A DNA stretch of 64,000 nt from assembly GCA_003138515.1 (NCBI GenBank), contig PLGG01000020.1, positions 36,737 through 100,736 on the forward strand. The letters are read 5' to 3'. Source of the stretch: Acidobacteriaceae bacterium (GTDB taxonomy: Bacteria; Acidobacteriota; Terriglobia; Terriglobales; Acidobacteriaceae). This document shows, one piece after another, positions 25,332 to 35,249 of this stretch (position 1 is the first letter of the stretch; every line of letters starts with the position of its first letter). The position numbers were made by a program, and so were the translations under genes. The notes under the pieces were generated by a model. The model saw nothing but the letters and a program-made list of their open reading frames with translations, did not search any database and had not been told where the DNA came from.

Positions 25332-28283
25332 TCAGAACGCCCCGACTGCGGCCCCTGTCAAGGCCACCGACGACATGATCTGCGCGGTGCCGATCAGGTT
25401 GCGCCAGACCTGCGACCCGCCCACCACTTTCTCGGGCACAACAACTGAGTCGCCGGGCCGGAGGCGGAGATCGAGGACACTGTTGCCGAACAAAACGCTT
25501 CCCTGATCCCCGACAACCGAACCATCGGCATGGACGATAAAGATATTCTTCTTATCGCCGTCGCGGGTCACGCCACCAGCCTGGCGCAAATACCACCTGG
25601 CATCTCTGCCAGGGCGATAGGTGATGCCGGTCGCGTTGTAAACCTGGCCACTGACAAGCACAAAGTCGGGCTGCTTGGGAATGCTTAGCCTGTCTCCGGC
25701 GCGCATCTGGACATCCACCGGCGTCTTTTCCCATTGGCTCAATTCCGGCGAGATTTTGATCACCAGGCGGCCGGATGAGGCGTGACTGCGCAGGCTCGCC
25801 AGCACCTGCTGTTGCTGCTGCTGCATGGTCTGGAGCAGATTTTGCTGATCCTGCGGGGTTGAAAGCCCTCCCGACACCGTCGGCAAGGTGCTTTCGATGC
25901 GGCGAATCATCTCCTGGCGGTTGTTCTCCTCCATTTGCCGCACCGCAACCCGATCCAGAACAGCGCCGGCGGGATACGCATCGTCGCGAAGACCTCCGGC
26001 GCGCTCGATCACCGAGCTTAGGCGCTCGCCCTCCTCGATCCCATACGTTCCGGAGAATCTTACCTCCCCATCGATCGTGACCGACGCTCCGATATCTTTC
26101 CATCCTGTCAGCTGCCGGATGCCCACGACATCGCCGGGCTGAAGCACCGGATCGGCGCTTCGATCGCCGTTCAGCGCCTTGGCGATATCGACAACGCTAT
26201 GCTTTACCAGCACCAGTTCATTGTTTTCGACTTTATAGCTGCTCAGGTCTGCAACCTGGCGATAGGCGCTGCGCTTGAAGCTGCCAGCCATGCGCACCAG
26301 CCCGGAAAAGGTCATCCCTTCCGACATCGGATATTCGCCCGGCCGAAGCACTTCGCCATAGATCGATACCTTAGGCGGGTCGATCTCGTACCGTCCAAAA
26401 ACGCGCACTACGTCGAACGGCTGAAGCGAGACGGGATCGTTGCCAATCAAGACCTGGGAAAGATCGAAGCTGATGGTTTCTGGCCGAAGATCCGGTGGTT
26501 GCAGGCGAATCACTTCTGCGTAGCTGGCCGGCTCGGGCATCACGTCTTTGTAAGAGTGGAGAATGTCAGTCACCGTCATTCCCTCGTGCCAGGCGTAGGG
26601 TCCGGGCTTGAAGATATGACCGTCGAGGTATACCACTTCGTTGTCATAAGGAAGGATCGGGGCAACCGTAACGTGGTCTCCGTCCTGAACCTTGAAGGCG
26701 GTCAGCTCGGGGGCGCTCTCCTGCGCGCCGTCAGGGATGTGTACACTCACCGTCGCGATGCGCTCGTGCGCCTCAACCCGCAACACGCGAATCTCTCCGA
26801 GACTCGCTGTCACCAGCAGACCGCCGGCAAGAGTCAGAACTTCATTGAGATTCTGCTCGCCTTTCAGCTCATAGATCGCCGGCCGGCGCACCATCCCTGC
26901 CACAGTAACCTGCGGCCCCACCGTGGGGACCAGAATCGTATCGCCCGGCAGCAAGCGTTCCAGGTCCGAGCGCACACCGTGCAGCAGCAGGTCGTACAGA
27001 TCGATTTCGCGAATCAGTTGTTGGCCACGGTAATGCTTTAGGGTGCGCAAAGATCCGCGGCTCGTAGGGCCTCCGGCGGCGTAGAGCGCATTCAAGGCCG
27101 TCGACAAAGAGCTCACGTCGTAGGCTCCAGGTCGCTGTACGTCACCTACAACGTAGACCCTGACTGTCCGCACTTTGCCCAGCGACAATTCCACATGTTC
27201 ATTCTGAAATTGCGTCCCAAGAGCCTGTTGAATCGCACTTTGCGCCTGGCTCATCGTGAGCCCGTTCACTGTGACCGTTCCCACCTCGGGCAGTGCGATC
27301 TGGCCTTGACGATCAACCAGCCGCTCCAGCCGGCTCGATTGCACGCCCCAAATATTGACCACGACACTGTCCCCGGGACCAAGAACATAGTCCGGCCCCG
27401 CGGGCAAGTCTATCGGGAGCTGGTTCACATTGCCGGTGCCGAATTGAAAAGTCTCGCTTCCGAATCGCAGCAGCTTGAGGCTAGCCGGAAAAATCTGCGT
27501 GTAGAGCTCGATTAACGATGGCAGGTTTTGATACGGTATCGGCTGCCGTTTAAGCACTTCGCTTGGCTGTTCCTCGGGTCGCGGCGGAACATTTGAGTTC
27601 GCCCCCCTTGGCGCAGGTTGCGCGCTTCCACGTGTTGCGGGCAGCATCGCCACCCGCGGCGAGTTCCCGGGGGTCGTCTCCTGTTGGTTCGGAGCGTATC
27701 CCTGGTCTCTCAGCTCCGCCGTGACCTCGCTGCGAAAGTTCGCGTCCGTGCGAATGCAGTTGTAGGCCCCGTCATCCGAAATCATCGAAGGATCGATCGC
27801 AAATCCCTGCGCCAGGACCGTCTTTACGCCGTTTAGAACCTCAGGGCTTTGTTGAAGGATTGCAGTGATCTCATCGGCAGACATCGCCGCCTACGGTTGA
27901 TCGGATGTTTGTCCCGCGGCCGATTGATCAGTCGAGTATGTACCTGCTTGTTGAGCGTCCTCGGCCGATTGCTCCGTCGAGCCCGCACTTGCCTGCTGTG
28001 CGGACCCGCCATCCGACGCTCGCATCTGCGACAGAGCCGACTGCGGCAACGCCATTCCTGCAGCTCGGATCGCCGAGCCCGGTACGGGCCCTGATCCGCC
28101 AAGATAGCAGGCCTGGGATGCGCCGGACGCGCCTGCCGCTCCATTCTGTTGATCCGGAGGTTGCGCGCCGACTTGCGCAATCGAAGATCGCCCGGAGAGC
28201 GTGCACAAAATCACGCCGAAAAAAATGCACCGGAGAAAGTTCCCTTTGAATTGGGTATCAAGCCTTGGGCCGAGATTCTGCAT
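25332..28283 (-). CDS. Polysaccharide export protein (Wza-like, SLBB repeats), interrupted by an in-frame TAG
   Basis: Outer-membrane export channel subunit. From ATG 28283 the frame encodes a signal-peptide-like FLRCIFFGVILCTLSG, then a Gln/Ser/Ala-rich low-complexity segment ending SDQP, then TAG (27893-27891, codon 131), then AAMSADEITAILQQSP in the same frame and about 850 more residues: the Poly_export domain (DYVLGPGDSVVVNIWG) and several SLBB repeats (for example GDVQRPGAYDVSSLSTALNA). Without readthrough the 850-residue part, which could start at ATG 27884, has no export signal. The frame is also open upstream to 28469, coupled to the RHH gene, so the true start is uncertain. Repeats of CAA/CAG-rich sequence occur around 25803-25830. 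Confidence 0.82.
27891..27893 (-). other. In-frame amber codon (TAG) between signal peptide and body of the Wza-like gene
   Basis: The frame reads SDQP-TAG-AAMSADEI with no shift. Acidobacterial SLBB export proteins, as I remember them, carry a signal peptide and a Gln/Ser-rich linker directly ahead of this domain, so one continuous protein is expected. CAG to TAG is the simplest origin in a Gln-rich linker. Confidence 0.8.
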
Positions 28284-28465
28284 TTTGTCTGTTCCAACCC
28301 CATCGCTGATGATTTGGGAAAATCGATTCAAACTGCACTTGCTTCTGCCTGAAATCTGGTCGCTTTTGCCGTCCCGGCGCTTCCTCATCGGACTGAACAG
28401 GTAAAAGCGCCTGCCGCTCGGTGATCGGCCAAAGTCAAACATGGAATCCGGACTGGTCCCGGTGG

Positions 28466-28798
28466 TCAATTCTCGCCCGCGATTTCGTCAGATATCTTCT
28501 GCCCGCCTTCGGTCATGTTGATTGCTTTTGATCGCTTTTTGGCTTTGAGCAGTCCGATCTCCGCGGTCAGTTGATTAATCTTGTCTTCCATGTTTCTTAC
28601 GAGTGCCGAGTGTTCTCGAACGGTCGATGTCAAAGCATTCTCCTGATTGGCGTGATTCAACAGACTGCAAATAGCGTTGCGTGCCAACTCCGAGATGCTC
28701 CGTGCACCGCTGGCAACACAGAATCGTTCCAGGGCAGAGAACTCCTCCAGCGAGAGCCTGACGCTAATCGAACGTGCGCGAGGTCTTAGAACCGTCAT
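28466..28798 (-). CDS. Ribbon-helix-helix-like protein with coiled-coil tail
   Basis: 110 residues. The N-terminal RSISVRLSLEEFSALERF strand-helix and the following ISELARNAICSLL helix look like a ribbon-helix-helix DNA-binding unit; residues 60-95 are a predicted coiled coil (VRNMEDKINQLTAEIGLLKAK). It could regulate the capsule operon, as it is the second gene after the promoter. Its stop overlaps the long open frame of the export gene. A structural or partner role cannot be excluded. Confidence 0.6.
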   Translation of the reverse strand: MTVLRPRARSISVRLSLEEFSALERFCVASGARSISELARNAICSLLNHANQENALTSTVREHSALVRNMEDKINQLTAEIGLLKAKKRSKAINMTEGGQKISDEIAGEN

Positions 28799-28948
28799 AA
28801 GTCTGGAAGATCAGCGGATGCAATCCGCTCATTGCTGTTTCATGCTGCGCTCGAAGCTCGCGGTTGCGGCAGGTCGATTGTCCGGTCCGTGCATGTCCGC
28901 GCTGCGGAGCGGTCCGGGCATCGCCACGCCTAGTTGTGGCCGCACCTT

Positions 28949-30832
28949 TTAGAAGCTAATTTTGCGCCCCGGAAACCACGTCAGCTGGATGTTCGTGGTG
29001 GTCACGGTATGTTCCCCTGGCAAATATACCGGCGCCTTCCAGCGTTCCACGGTGAAGTTGCCGTTCATCTCAAAGTCCCTGCCGATGCGCTTGATTGCTT
29101 GAATTCCGAAATCGTTCAGCGTAGTGCCGCCGGAAATGAAATCCTTAGCCGCCTTCTGATGGCGCGCGTTCACCTGGATCCACTCGTTGCCCCTCAGGTG
29201 ATAAGTGATCCAGCCTTGCCCGCCCTTATCTTCGCGCCCTATCCAATCACCAAACAGCTGGCCCTGGTTGGTGTAGCCTTGTTTCTCGATGTTCTCCCAG
29301 TACATGAAAATCCCACCATAACTTCGTGGATCCGGTGGATCGGTGGAAACACCTTCGAAGCGGACGTCGAGTCTGGGAAGACCGGGCACATGCGAAAGGT
29401 AAAGGCCAGGACGAACAGAAGCGTGCCGTGGAGCATCGATAGGCGACACATCGTCATGCACTTCTGAGTCGGAATAGAGCGTGAGCCACTTCTGCACAAA
29501 CGGCAACCGCCAACTGAAGTCAAAGGCGCCAAAACGCGCACCATCGTCGTTACGGCCGTTTTTTACCTGCGACTGCGGGGCCGTCAGACTGAAAAAGCTC
29601 TTTAGAAACGTATGCAGCGTGACGGGCGAGTGGCCCTCCCCTCCGAATATTGCGGTCCGCTCAAATCCGAATTCGAGATCCTTATAGGGCTTGAAACTGA
29701 TCTTTTCAACGTGCACCCAGGGATCTCCGGGGTTGATCACGTTGGGCGCCCCTGATGAAGGGTTTCCTTCGTATGCCGGATTGGTCATTAGCGTGTGCCC
29801 GCGCAGCGCTCCAAGAACGAATTCGTAGCGGAACGGCCCCGCCAGCCGCGAGAGCACCGGAACCTTGAGCGGCTCAATTCGATTGATTTCAAAAGTATAG
29901 AAATTCTGCGCATTGTTGGAAAAGGCCATACTGGCGCCCTGACCCGGTCCCATCCACTCGTCCTGTTTGCCAATGGAGATCACATGGTTCAGGTATTGGT
30001 AGGAAAGATATGCCTCCAGAAAGCGCCCATGTGTCGTTGCGGCGATCGGCCCCTGAGGAATAGTGGTTTGGTTGTATATGGCGGTCGTAGGACCGTAGGG
30101 CGGCGTACTTGAGGGAACGTAAAAGCTTGTCTCGTCGACCGTGGAGAGCGTCTGGGCCAGCGCGGCCGAGTAACCTGTAGCCGACGGCGCGCCTTGAAAC
30201 TCGCCGCGCACGTAAAGCGCAAATCGTCCGGCGGTCGCGTAGCCGCTGGCGCCGGAGTAGTTGTTGAATCCGTTCTCGAAGAACCGCCCGTAGTCGTTCA
30301 CAATCGTCGATCCGAGATGGAAGCTGTCATGCAGCGGTGTTCCACTGATGGCACGCGCCACCGTGTACACCGACTCGATCCGCATGCTTCCCTGGTGCGG
30401 GCCGCATGAGCCCTCCATGTCGTCGTGCAATTCGCCGTTGATGGCATCGTAAATCTCCCGCGCCTGGCCTGCGCCGGGGTCGCCATCCGCCTCACTGTCT
30501 CCGATCAGGTCGCCAGCCTCTTCCAGCATGTGCATCACGCTTGCGCGCGTCCATGGCCGCAGACCCAGATATACCGTGTCCACATATCCCAGTGAATAGA
30601 GCCGCAACATGGCCGGATACACCCAACTGTCCACTGGAATATACGGCGAACCAGTCTTCGCAGGATCACAAACGTTTGCCGGGGCATTTGCGTCGCCTCT
30701 CGCCGGGGCGCTGTCCGGCCTGCCAGGCTGCGCCGAAGCCAAAGGCGCGAAAGCTGCAAACAGCAATCCCACTACCACCCCTGCGAGTAACATCCCACTA
30801 ACTGCACAAACTCGCCTGCTCGCGTTCATCAT
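28949..30832 (-). CDS. wzi: Capsule assembly outer-membrane protein (Wzi-like)
   Basis: About 627 residues. Signal peptide at residues 1-35 (VCAVSGMLLAGVVVGLLFAA... SAQ). The rest is beta-rich with the Wzi-type segments SMRIESVYTVARAISGTPL, KQDEWMGPGQGASMAFSNN and GFERTAIFGGEGHSP, and it ends with Phe (GRKISF), as outer-membrane barrels do. Wzi helps attach or organise capsule at the surface. ATG 30832 has GAGGA just upstream; the frame opens at 30847. First gene of the operon; 150 bp separates it from the RHH gene. Confidence 0.85.
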   Translation of the reverse strand: MMNASRRVCAVSGMLLAGVVVGLLFAAFAPLASAQPGRPDSAPARGDANAPANVCDPAKTGSPYIPVDSWVYPAMLRLYSLGYVDTVYLGLRPWTRASVMHMLEEAGDLIGDSEADGDPGAGQAREIYDAINGELHDDMEGSCGPHQGSMRIESVYTVARAISGTPLHDSFHLGSTIVNDYGRFFENGFNNYSGASGYATAGRFALYVRGEFQGAPSATGYSAALAQTLSTVDETSFYVPSSTPPYGPTTAIYNQTTIPQGPIAATTHGRFLEAYLSYQYLNHVISIGKQDEWMGPGQGASMAFSNNAQNFYTFEINRIEPLKVPVLSRLAGPFRYEFVLGALRGHTLMTNPAYEGNPSSGAPNVINPGDPWVHVEKISFKPYKDLEFGFERTAIFGGEGHSPVTLHTFLKSFFSLTAPQSQVKNGRNDDGARFGAFDFSWRLPFVQKWLTLYSDSEVHDDVSPIDAPRHASVRPGLYLSHVPGLPRLDVRFEGVSTDPPDPRSYGGIFMYWENIEKQGYTNQGQLFGDWIGREDKGGQGWITYHLRGNEWIQVNARHQKAAKDFISGGTTLNDFGIQAIKRIGRDFEMNGNFTVERWKAPVYLPGEHTVTTTNIQLTWFPGRKISF

Positions 30833-31211
30833 TCCTCGCGACGTCAAATTTCGATTTGCACCGGAGATACGGGATAAGTGAATCGGATGTCAGGTTATAG
30901 AGCGGGCTTCCGTCATCCAGCGGAAACCTAATGACCAGGGCTCTTGAGATCTAACGCGCGTAGCTTCGCATGGAAGCGTCATACGCTGCGCTCGACCTCA
31001 AACAACGTTGGAGAATTGACTCGGACTATAGCACCGGACTAAGACAGAAGCAAGAGAATATGTGCGACAGTTGCAAAACATTTGTGAGTTCCTTCCGCTG
31101 AGTGGCTTCGACTAACTAAACGAGTGTGAGCTGAATCAACTCCAATCTCTGTGATCTACCTCACTCTTCGTGATCTCCGAAGAATTCTACAAGCCAAACA
31201 GTGAGCGGGTA
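30833..31211. other. Capsule operon leader and upstream non-coding region
   Basis: About 380 bp with no coding frame I can support. It contains the putative promoter (31025-31053) and about 190 bp of 5' untranslated leader. Confidence 0.5.
31025..31053 (-). promoter_or_regulatory. Putative sigma70-like promoter of the capsule operon
   Basis: On the minus strand TTGCTT (31053-31048), a 17-nt spacer and TATAGT (31030-31025). It sits about 190 bp before the wzi start with no gene between. The match is by eye only. Confidence 0.5.
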
Positions 31212-31556
31212 ATGTGGAAGCAGGAAGCAGACGCGGCGACTAAATTTGACTTCGCACTGAGGGCTTCGAGACGAATGGCAAGATGACACGGCGGGAGAAA
31301 TCTCTGGAAGAGATAGATCGGATCATGCCATGGGCGGATCTGAAATCGTTGATTTCATGGCATTACCCGAAGGCGGGCAACGGCCGTCCGTGGGTGGGAC
31401 TAAGGATCATACTGTACATTTTCTTTCTTCAGCACTGGCCCAACCTTTCGGACCCTGCGACGGAAGGAGTGCTGTACGATTCGCCAGCGTTGATTTGGGA
31501 GCGCGAATCTGGGTTGCGCAGCGCCGGACGAGAATATCATTCTGATTCATAGATAC
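31212..31556 (+). pseudogene. IS5-family transposase remnant (N-terminal part, several frameshifts)
   Basis: Pieces of one transposase N-terminus appear in successive frames: a first segment from ATG 31212 ending at a TGA near 31284; the main segment from 31283 (EEIDRIMPWADLKSLI, HYPKAGNGRPWVGL, FLQHWPNLSDPATEGVLYDS); then RFASVDLGAR and APDENIILIHR in other frames. The catalytic DDE region is absent. No inverted repeats seen. It lies just upstream of the capsule promoter region, a hint of past mobility at this border. Confidence 0.8.
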
Positions 31557-31617
31557 CAACGATCAAAGGCGCCCCCGGAATTCAATAGCAAGCCCGTTTG
31601 TCGATGCCAGTCCGCAG

Positions 31618-32568
31618 ATGGGATTCAAGAATTGTTCATTCCCAGCGCGGATCGTTCATACTTCTGGAGTGCGCAGAATCCCTCGGTTGATTGCCTTAAC
31701 GGCAACATGCGGAGCAGTGAGCGCGTTTTGCCAAACAGGCGCTCCGGCGTGGCAGAGCGCCGTTGACGGCGCGGCGCGCGACGCTCCTGAGGCCAGGATG
31801 ATTGTGCTCGGCATCGCCAGCGGACGTTTGCTGGCGGCGCGCCACCTGAATGAAGCGGCACGGACACTGGCGGCGCCGGGATCGACGCTGAAGCCGCTGG
31901 TTCTGTATGGTCTGGTGAGCACGGGCCGATGGAACCCTGCGAGCCGCGTCGCCTGCAACCGGCAACTGGTTGTCGCCGGCCATCGGCTGGCTTGCACGCA
32001 TCCGCCTGCTCCACCATTCGACGCGCGCGCAGCGCTGACCTGGTCGTGCAACAGCTATTTTGCAGCCGTCGCGCGCACGCTGCGCCCGGGTGAGTTGGGT
32101 CGGCTGCTGCGGCCTACAGGGTTGCTCGGCGTGACCGGCCTTGCGCGCGATGAGGCAGCGGCTGAATATCGCGACCCTGAATCCGCCGATGCGGAACAGT
32201 TGGCACTTTTGGGAGTTGAAGGCGTGCGCGTGACGCCGCTGGAGTTGGCCGCGGCGTATCGCTGGCTGGCGATGGAACTGGCGGCACATCCAGATTCCGA
32301 TGCTGCGCAGGTGGTGCGCGCTGGACTCGAGGACTCGGCCAGCTTCGGCATGGCTGGGCAGGCGAGTTTGGGCGGCGTTGCGGTGATGGGCAAGACGGGA
32401 ACGGCGGAAGGCGTGGCATCGAACCAATCACACGGCTGGTTTGCTGGGTTGGCGCCCGCTCAGAAACCCAAGGTCGTGATTGTTGTGTATTTGCCAGGAG
32501 GCCGGGGCGCGGATGCAGCGCACTTGGCCGGAGAGATTCTGGCCAACGCGCCTCTGGAGCGCCCGTGA
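31618..32568 (+). CDS. Penicillin-binding transpeptidase-domain protein, short
   Basis: Up to 316 residues; signal-like RRIPRLIALTATCGAVSAF, so exported. It carries all three serine transpeptidase motifs: SxxK as GSTLKP (S89), SxN as SCNSYF (S143, N145) and KTG (259-261, KTGTAEG). It lacks the usual non-catalytic domain of class B PBPs. GTG 31669 would give a cleaner signal peptide than ATG 31618. It overlaps the SpoIID gene by 4 nt. Likely peptidoglycan transpeptidase or carboxypeptidase working with the neighbouring envelope proteins; role inferred. Confidence 0.78.
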   Translation: MGFKNCSFPARIVHTSGVRRIPRLIALTATCGAVSAFCQTGAPAWQSAVDGAARDAPEARMIVLGIASGRLLAARHLNEAARTLAAPGSTLKPLVLYGLVSTGRWNPASRVACNRQLVVAGHRLACTHPPAPPFDARAALTWSCNSYFAAVARTLRPGELGRLLRPTGLLGVTGLARDEAAAEYRDPESADAEQLALLGVEGVRVTPLELAAAYRWLAMELAAHPDSDAAQVVRAGLEDSASFGMAGQASLGGVAVMGKTGTAEGVASNQSHGWFAGLAPAQKPKVVIVVYLPGGRGADAAHLAGEILANAPLERP

Positions 32569-34412
32569 CTCGATCGGCCGTGAATCGACAGTGGATGGCG
32601 CGATGGCTCGTAAGCCTGCTGGCGGCAGGCGGTGTGGCGTGGAGCGGAATGCAGCCGGCGCAGCAGGCCGCGGTAGACTCCGCAATTGCGACGCCGCGAG
32701 AAACTCCGACCCATGCGCGAGAAACGCTGCGCGTGGGAATGTGGACGCTCTGGCATGACCGCGAGGTTGTGCTTACGCCCGACCAGCCAAATCACCAGAT
32801 CAGGTTGCGAAGCTGCGCAGGTTGCGCGACGCTCACATTCACAGGACAGGCCGACGTTCGCGCCGATGGAGATTCGCTGACGCTGACGGCGGCGGGTAGA
32901 AAGAGCAATGCTGCGCGCGTTTTTGTTGCCGGGCCGGTGACGCTCACGGCGCACGGCGAAACCATCACACTGCACGATCCTGTGACGATTGCTGCGCGGG
33001 CGGGCGCGCTCGTGATCGTGGTGACGCTGCCGGTGGAGAGCTACGTTGAGCGGGTGGTCGCGAGCGAAAGCGGCGCAGCGGACAGCGCGGAATCGCTGAA
33101 GGCGCTGGCGATTGTGGTGCGAAGCTTCGCGCTGCACGAGGCGCACGGGCATGCGGAATACGATCTTTGCGACTCCACGCATTGTCAGCTTTTGCATTGG
33201 GGCAGCAACGGCGAGCGTGGGGTTCAAGCGCACCCCGCCACGATGGCGACGGGCGGCGAGACGCTGTGGTTTCACGAGCAGCGCGCATTGGCTTACTTTG
33301 GGAAGGATTGCGGCGGGCGCACTGCTTCGCCGGCAGAGATTTGGCCTCATGCGAAACTCGTTCCTTATCTGCCGTCACAGCCCGATCGATTTTGCACGGC
33401 GGATGGCGGCAGGGAGTGGGCGTCGGAGATCTCCCGCGCTGAGCTTACGGCAGCCTTGGCGAAGCATGGGCTCGCCGCTCCCGGCTGGGAGAACATCACC
33501 GTCGCGCGGCGAGGCGAGTCGGGGCGCGCGGTGACGCTAAAGATCGACAGTGCTGAGATCAACGCCGATCAGTTCCGGCTGGCGGTTGGCGAATCGCTGG
33601 GATGGAACAAGATTCCCAGCACATGGTTCGAAGTAAGCCGTCAGGGCGGTGGATTCGCGTTCCATGGGCGCGGATGGGGCCATGGCGTAGGGCTGTGCCA
33701 GAAGGGCGCGGCGGCGATGGCGCAACAAGGGCGCTCCGCGCAGGAGATTCTGGCGCAGTATTTTCCGGGTACGCGAGTGGCCGACGAAGCAACTGGGCGC
33801 GAGTGGCGGAGGCTTGCGGGCGACGGATTTGTTCTCGAATCTCTCGATGCAGGCGACGCGGTGTATTTGCAGGATCTGAGCCGGGCGCAGGCGGAGGCGA
33901 TTGAGCAATCCGGATTGCATGCGACGGCTCCTCTCACTGTGCGTGCGTTCGCGTCCACTCCGGCCTTTCGCGAGGCGACGCTCGCGCCCGGCTGGGTGGC
34001 GGCGTTCACTGAAGGGGATTGGATTGGAACGCAGCCGCTGCGAACGCTGGCGGGGCGGCGGCATTTGGCGGATACGATGCGCCACGAGTTTCTGCATGTG
34101 TTGGTGGAGCAGCAGGCAGGACCGCGCGCGCCGCTTTGGCTGCGGGAGGGGTTGGTGGAAGCTTGGAGCGAGGCGAAGAGCGGGGCGGGTTTGCCGCGCA
34201 CGGCACGATCTGAAACCGCGCCTGCGCTTACGCCCGACGCCACCGACAACGGGCTGATGCACGCGGATAATGAGGCCGAATCTGCGGCCGCGCATCGCGC
34301 AGCCGAGTGGTACGCAGCGCAACTGCTTGCGCGCTATGGACGCACGCAGGTGCTCGAGTGGCTCAGGTCAGGCGTTCCTGCTGGAATTGTCGTCACCCTC
34401 GGGCAGCGGTAA
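32565..34412 (+). CDS. SpoIID/LytB-domain protein fused to a HExxH metallopeptidase-like domain
   Basis: 615 residues; N-terminal signal-like RWLVSLLAAGGVAW. SpoIID domain: LPVESYVERVVASESGAA (around 153-170), LKALAIVVRSFAL, DLCDSTHCQ, and GRGWGHGVGLCQKGAAAMA (around 368-386). SpoIID enzymes cleave denuded glycan or enhance amidases. The last 120 residues have HEFLHVLVE (HExxH, around 507) and LREGLVEAW, which look like a gluzincin peptidase. Fusion of the two is unusual. The GTG start overlaps the transpeptidase stop; its 3' end overlaps the convergent membrane-protein gene by 45 nt. Confidence 0.8.
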   Translation: MTRSAVNRQWMARWLVSLLAAGGVAWSGMQPAQQAAVDSAIATPRETPTHARETLRVGMWTLWHDREVVLTPDQPNHQIRLRSCAGCATLTFTGQADVRADGDSLTLTAAGRKSNAARVFVAGPVTLTAHGETITLHDPVTIAARAGALVIVVTLPVESYVERVVASESGAADSAESLKALAIVVRSFALHEAHGHAEYDLCDSTHCQLLHWGSNGERGVQAHPATMATGGETLWFHEQRALAYFGKDCGGRTASPAEIWPHAKLVPYLPSQPDRFCTADGGREWASEISRAELTAALAKHGLAAPGWENITVARRGESGRAVTLKIDSAEINADQFRLAVGESLGWNKIPSTWFEVSRQGGGFAFHGRGWGHGVGLCQKGAAAMAQQGRSAQEILAQYFPGTRVADEATGREWRRLAGDGFVLESLDAGDAVYLQDLSRAQAEAIEQSGLHATAPLTVRAFASTPAFREATLAPGWVAAFTEGDWIGTQPLRTLAGRRHLADTMRHEFLHVLVEQQAGPRAPLWLREGLVEAWSEAKSGAGLPRTARSETAPALTPDATDNGLMHADNEAESAAAHRAAEWYAAQLLARYGRTQVLEWLRSGVPAGIVVTLGQR

Positions 34413-35249
34413 CCGGACAGAGTCTTCTCCGAGCGGGCCTGCGCCCACGGGAGCGGGCACGAGCGAATCGTCCGAAGGCTTCTCTGCGGCGGGCTCACTA
34501 CGGCACAACAGCACTGCGCACCACGCCAGAAGAAAAACCCAACAAACAATCGCCAGCAAATAAGTTCCCGCGAGTTTGAGCATGACAGCCCAGACCTGAT
34601 GCGATACCGTCCCTAGCGGCTCGCCGGTGAAGAAATGACTTGGCCACTCCACGGCCAGCAGCGCTGCCACAACGACCGCCAACCACCAGCGCCAGTTGAA
34701 CAAGAGCCGGATGATTTTGCGCCACGGCAACAGCCAGCCCCATTGCGCTGAGCCCATTGCATAGGGAATCACCTTTGCCGGCACAACGATCCAGCGGAAG
34801 ATCCAGACGAGGATCGTGAGCCAACTTTGAATGTGGTCGTAAGTGAAGAGCGTGGCGCGCATGTGAGCAGAGGCACGCGAGTTCAGATAGCCCGCCCATT
34901 CGGGAATCTGATCGCTACACCAATCCAGAAGCGCCCACGCAGCCCAAACGATCGCTGCCCAGACCAAAAGCGTGAGCACGCCCAGGGTCAAGTGCACGCG
35001 GCTCTTCTCGTCGTGGAGGAGTTTGCGCATGGTTCCGGCCTGGAGCAGCAAAGCCGCCGCAAGCAGCACAAGCGGCACGAACAAGGAGAGCCCCACTTGC
35101 CACGCGTAACTATCGGGCAGGCGCGTCCAGGCCGCACCCGCGAGAACGAGCACAAGCGTGGCCCAGAATTGGGCCGCGATCCACGCAAGACTCGTGCGGA
35201 GACGGTGAAACAGATCGTTCGAAGGGTTGGTGGCTGCAACATCACTCAC
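34368..35249 (-). CDS. Multi-pass membrane protein of unknown function
   Basis: 293 residues, about six hydrophobic segments (for example AQFWATLVLVLAGAAW, VGLSLFVPLVLLAAALLL, LTLLVWAAIVWAAWALL, WWLAVVVAALLAVEW), Trp-rich, with an acidic/Pro-rich cytoplasmic-type tail. No family recognised. It is the last gene after the alpha-2-macroglobulin gene on the same strand, overlapping it by 4 nt, so it is likely co-expressed with it. Confidence 0.7.
   Translation of the reverse strand: MSDVAATNPSNDLFHRLRTSLAWIAAQFWATLVLVLAGAAWTRLPDSYAWQVGLSLFVPLVLLAAALLLQAGTMRKLLHDEKSRVHLTLGVLTLLVWAAIVWAAWALLDWCSDQIPEWAGYLNSRASAHMRATLFTYDHIQSWLTILVWIFRWIVVPAKVIPYAMGSAQWGWLLPWRKIIRLLFNWRWWLAVVVAALLAVEWPSHFFTGEPLGTVSHQVWAVMLKLAGTYLLAIVCWVFLLAWCAVLLCRSEPAAEKPSDDSLVPAPVGAGPLGEDSVRLPLPEGDDNSSRNA

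Noticed and set aside
31212..31556. Functional small protein at 31283-31552
   Set aside because: Its sequence is the N-terminus of an IS5-type transposase, with the flanking pieces in other frames.
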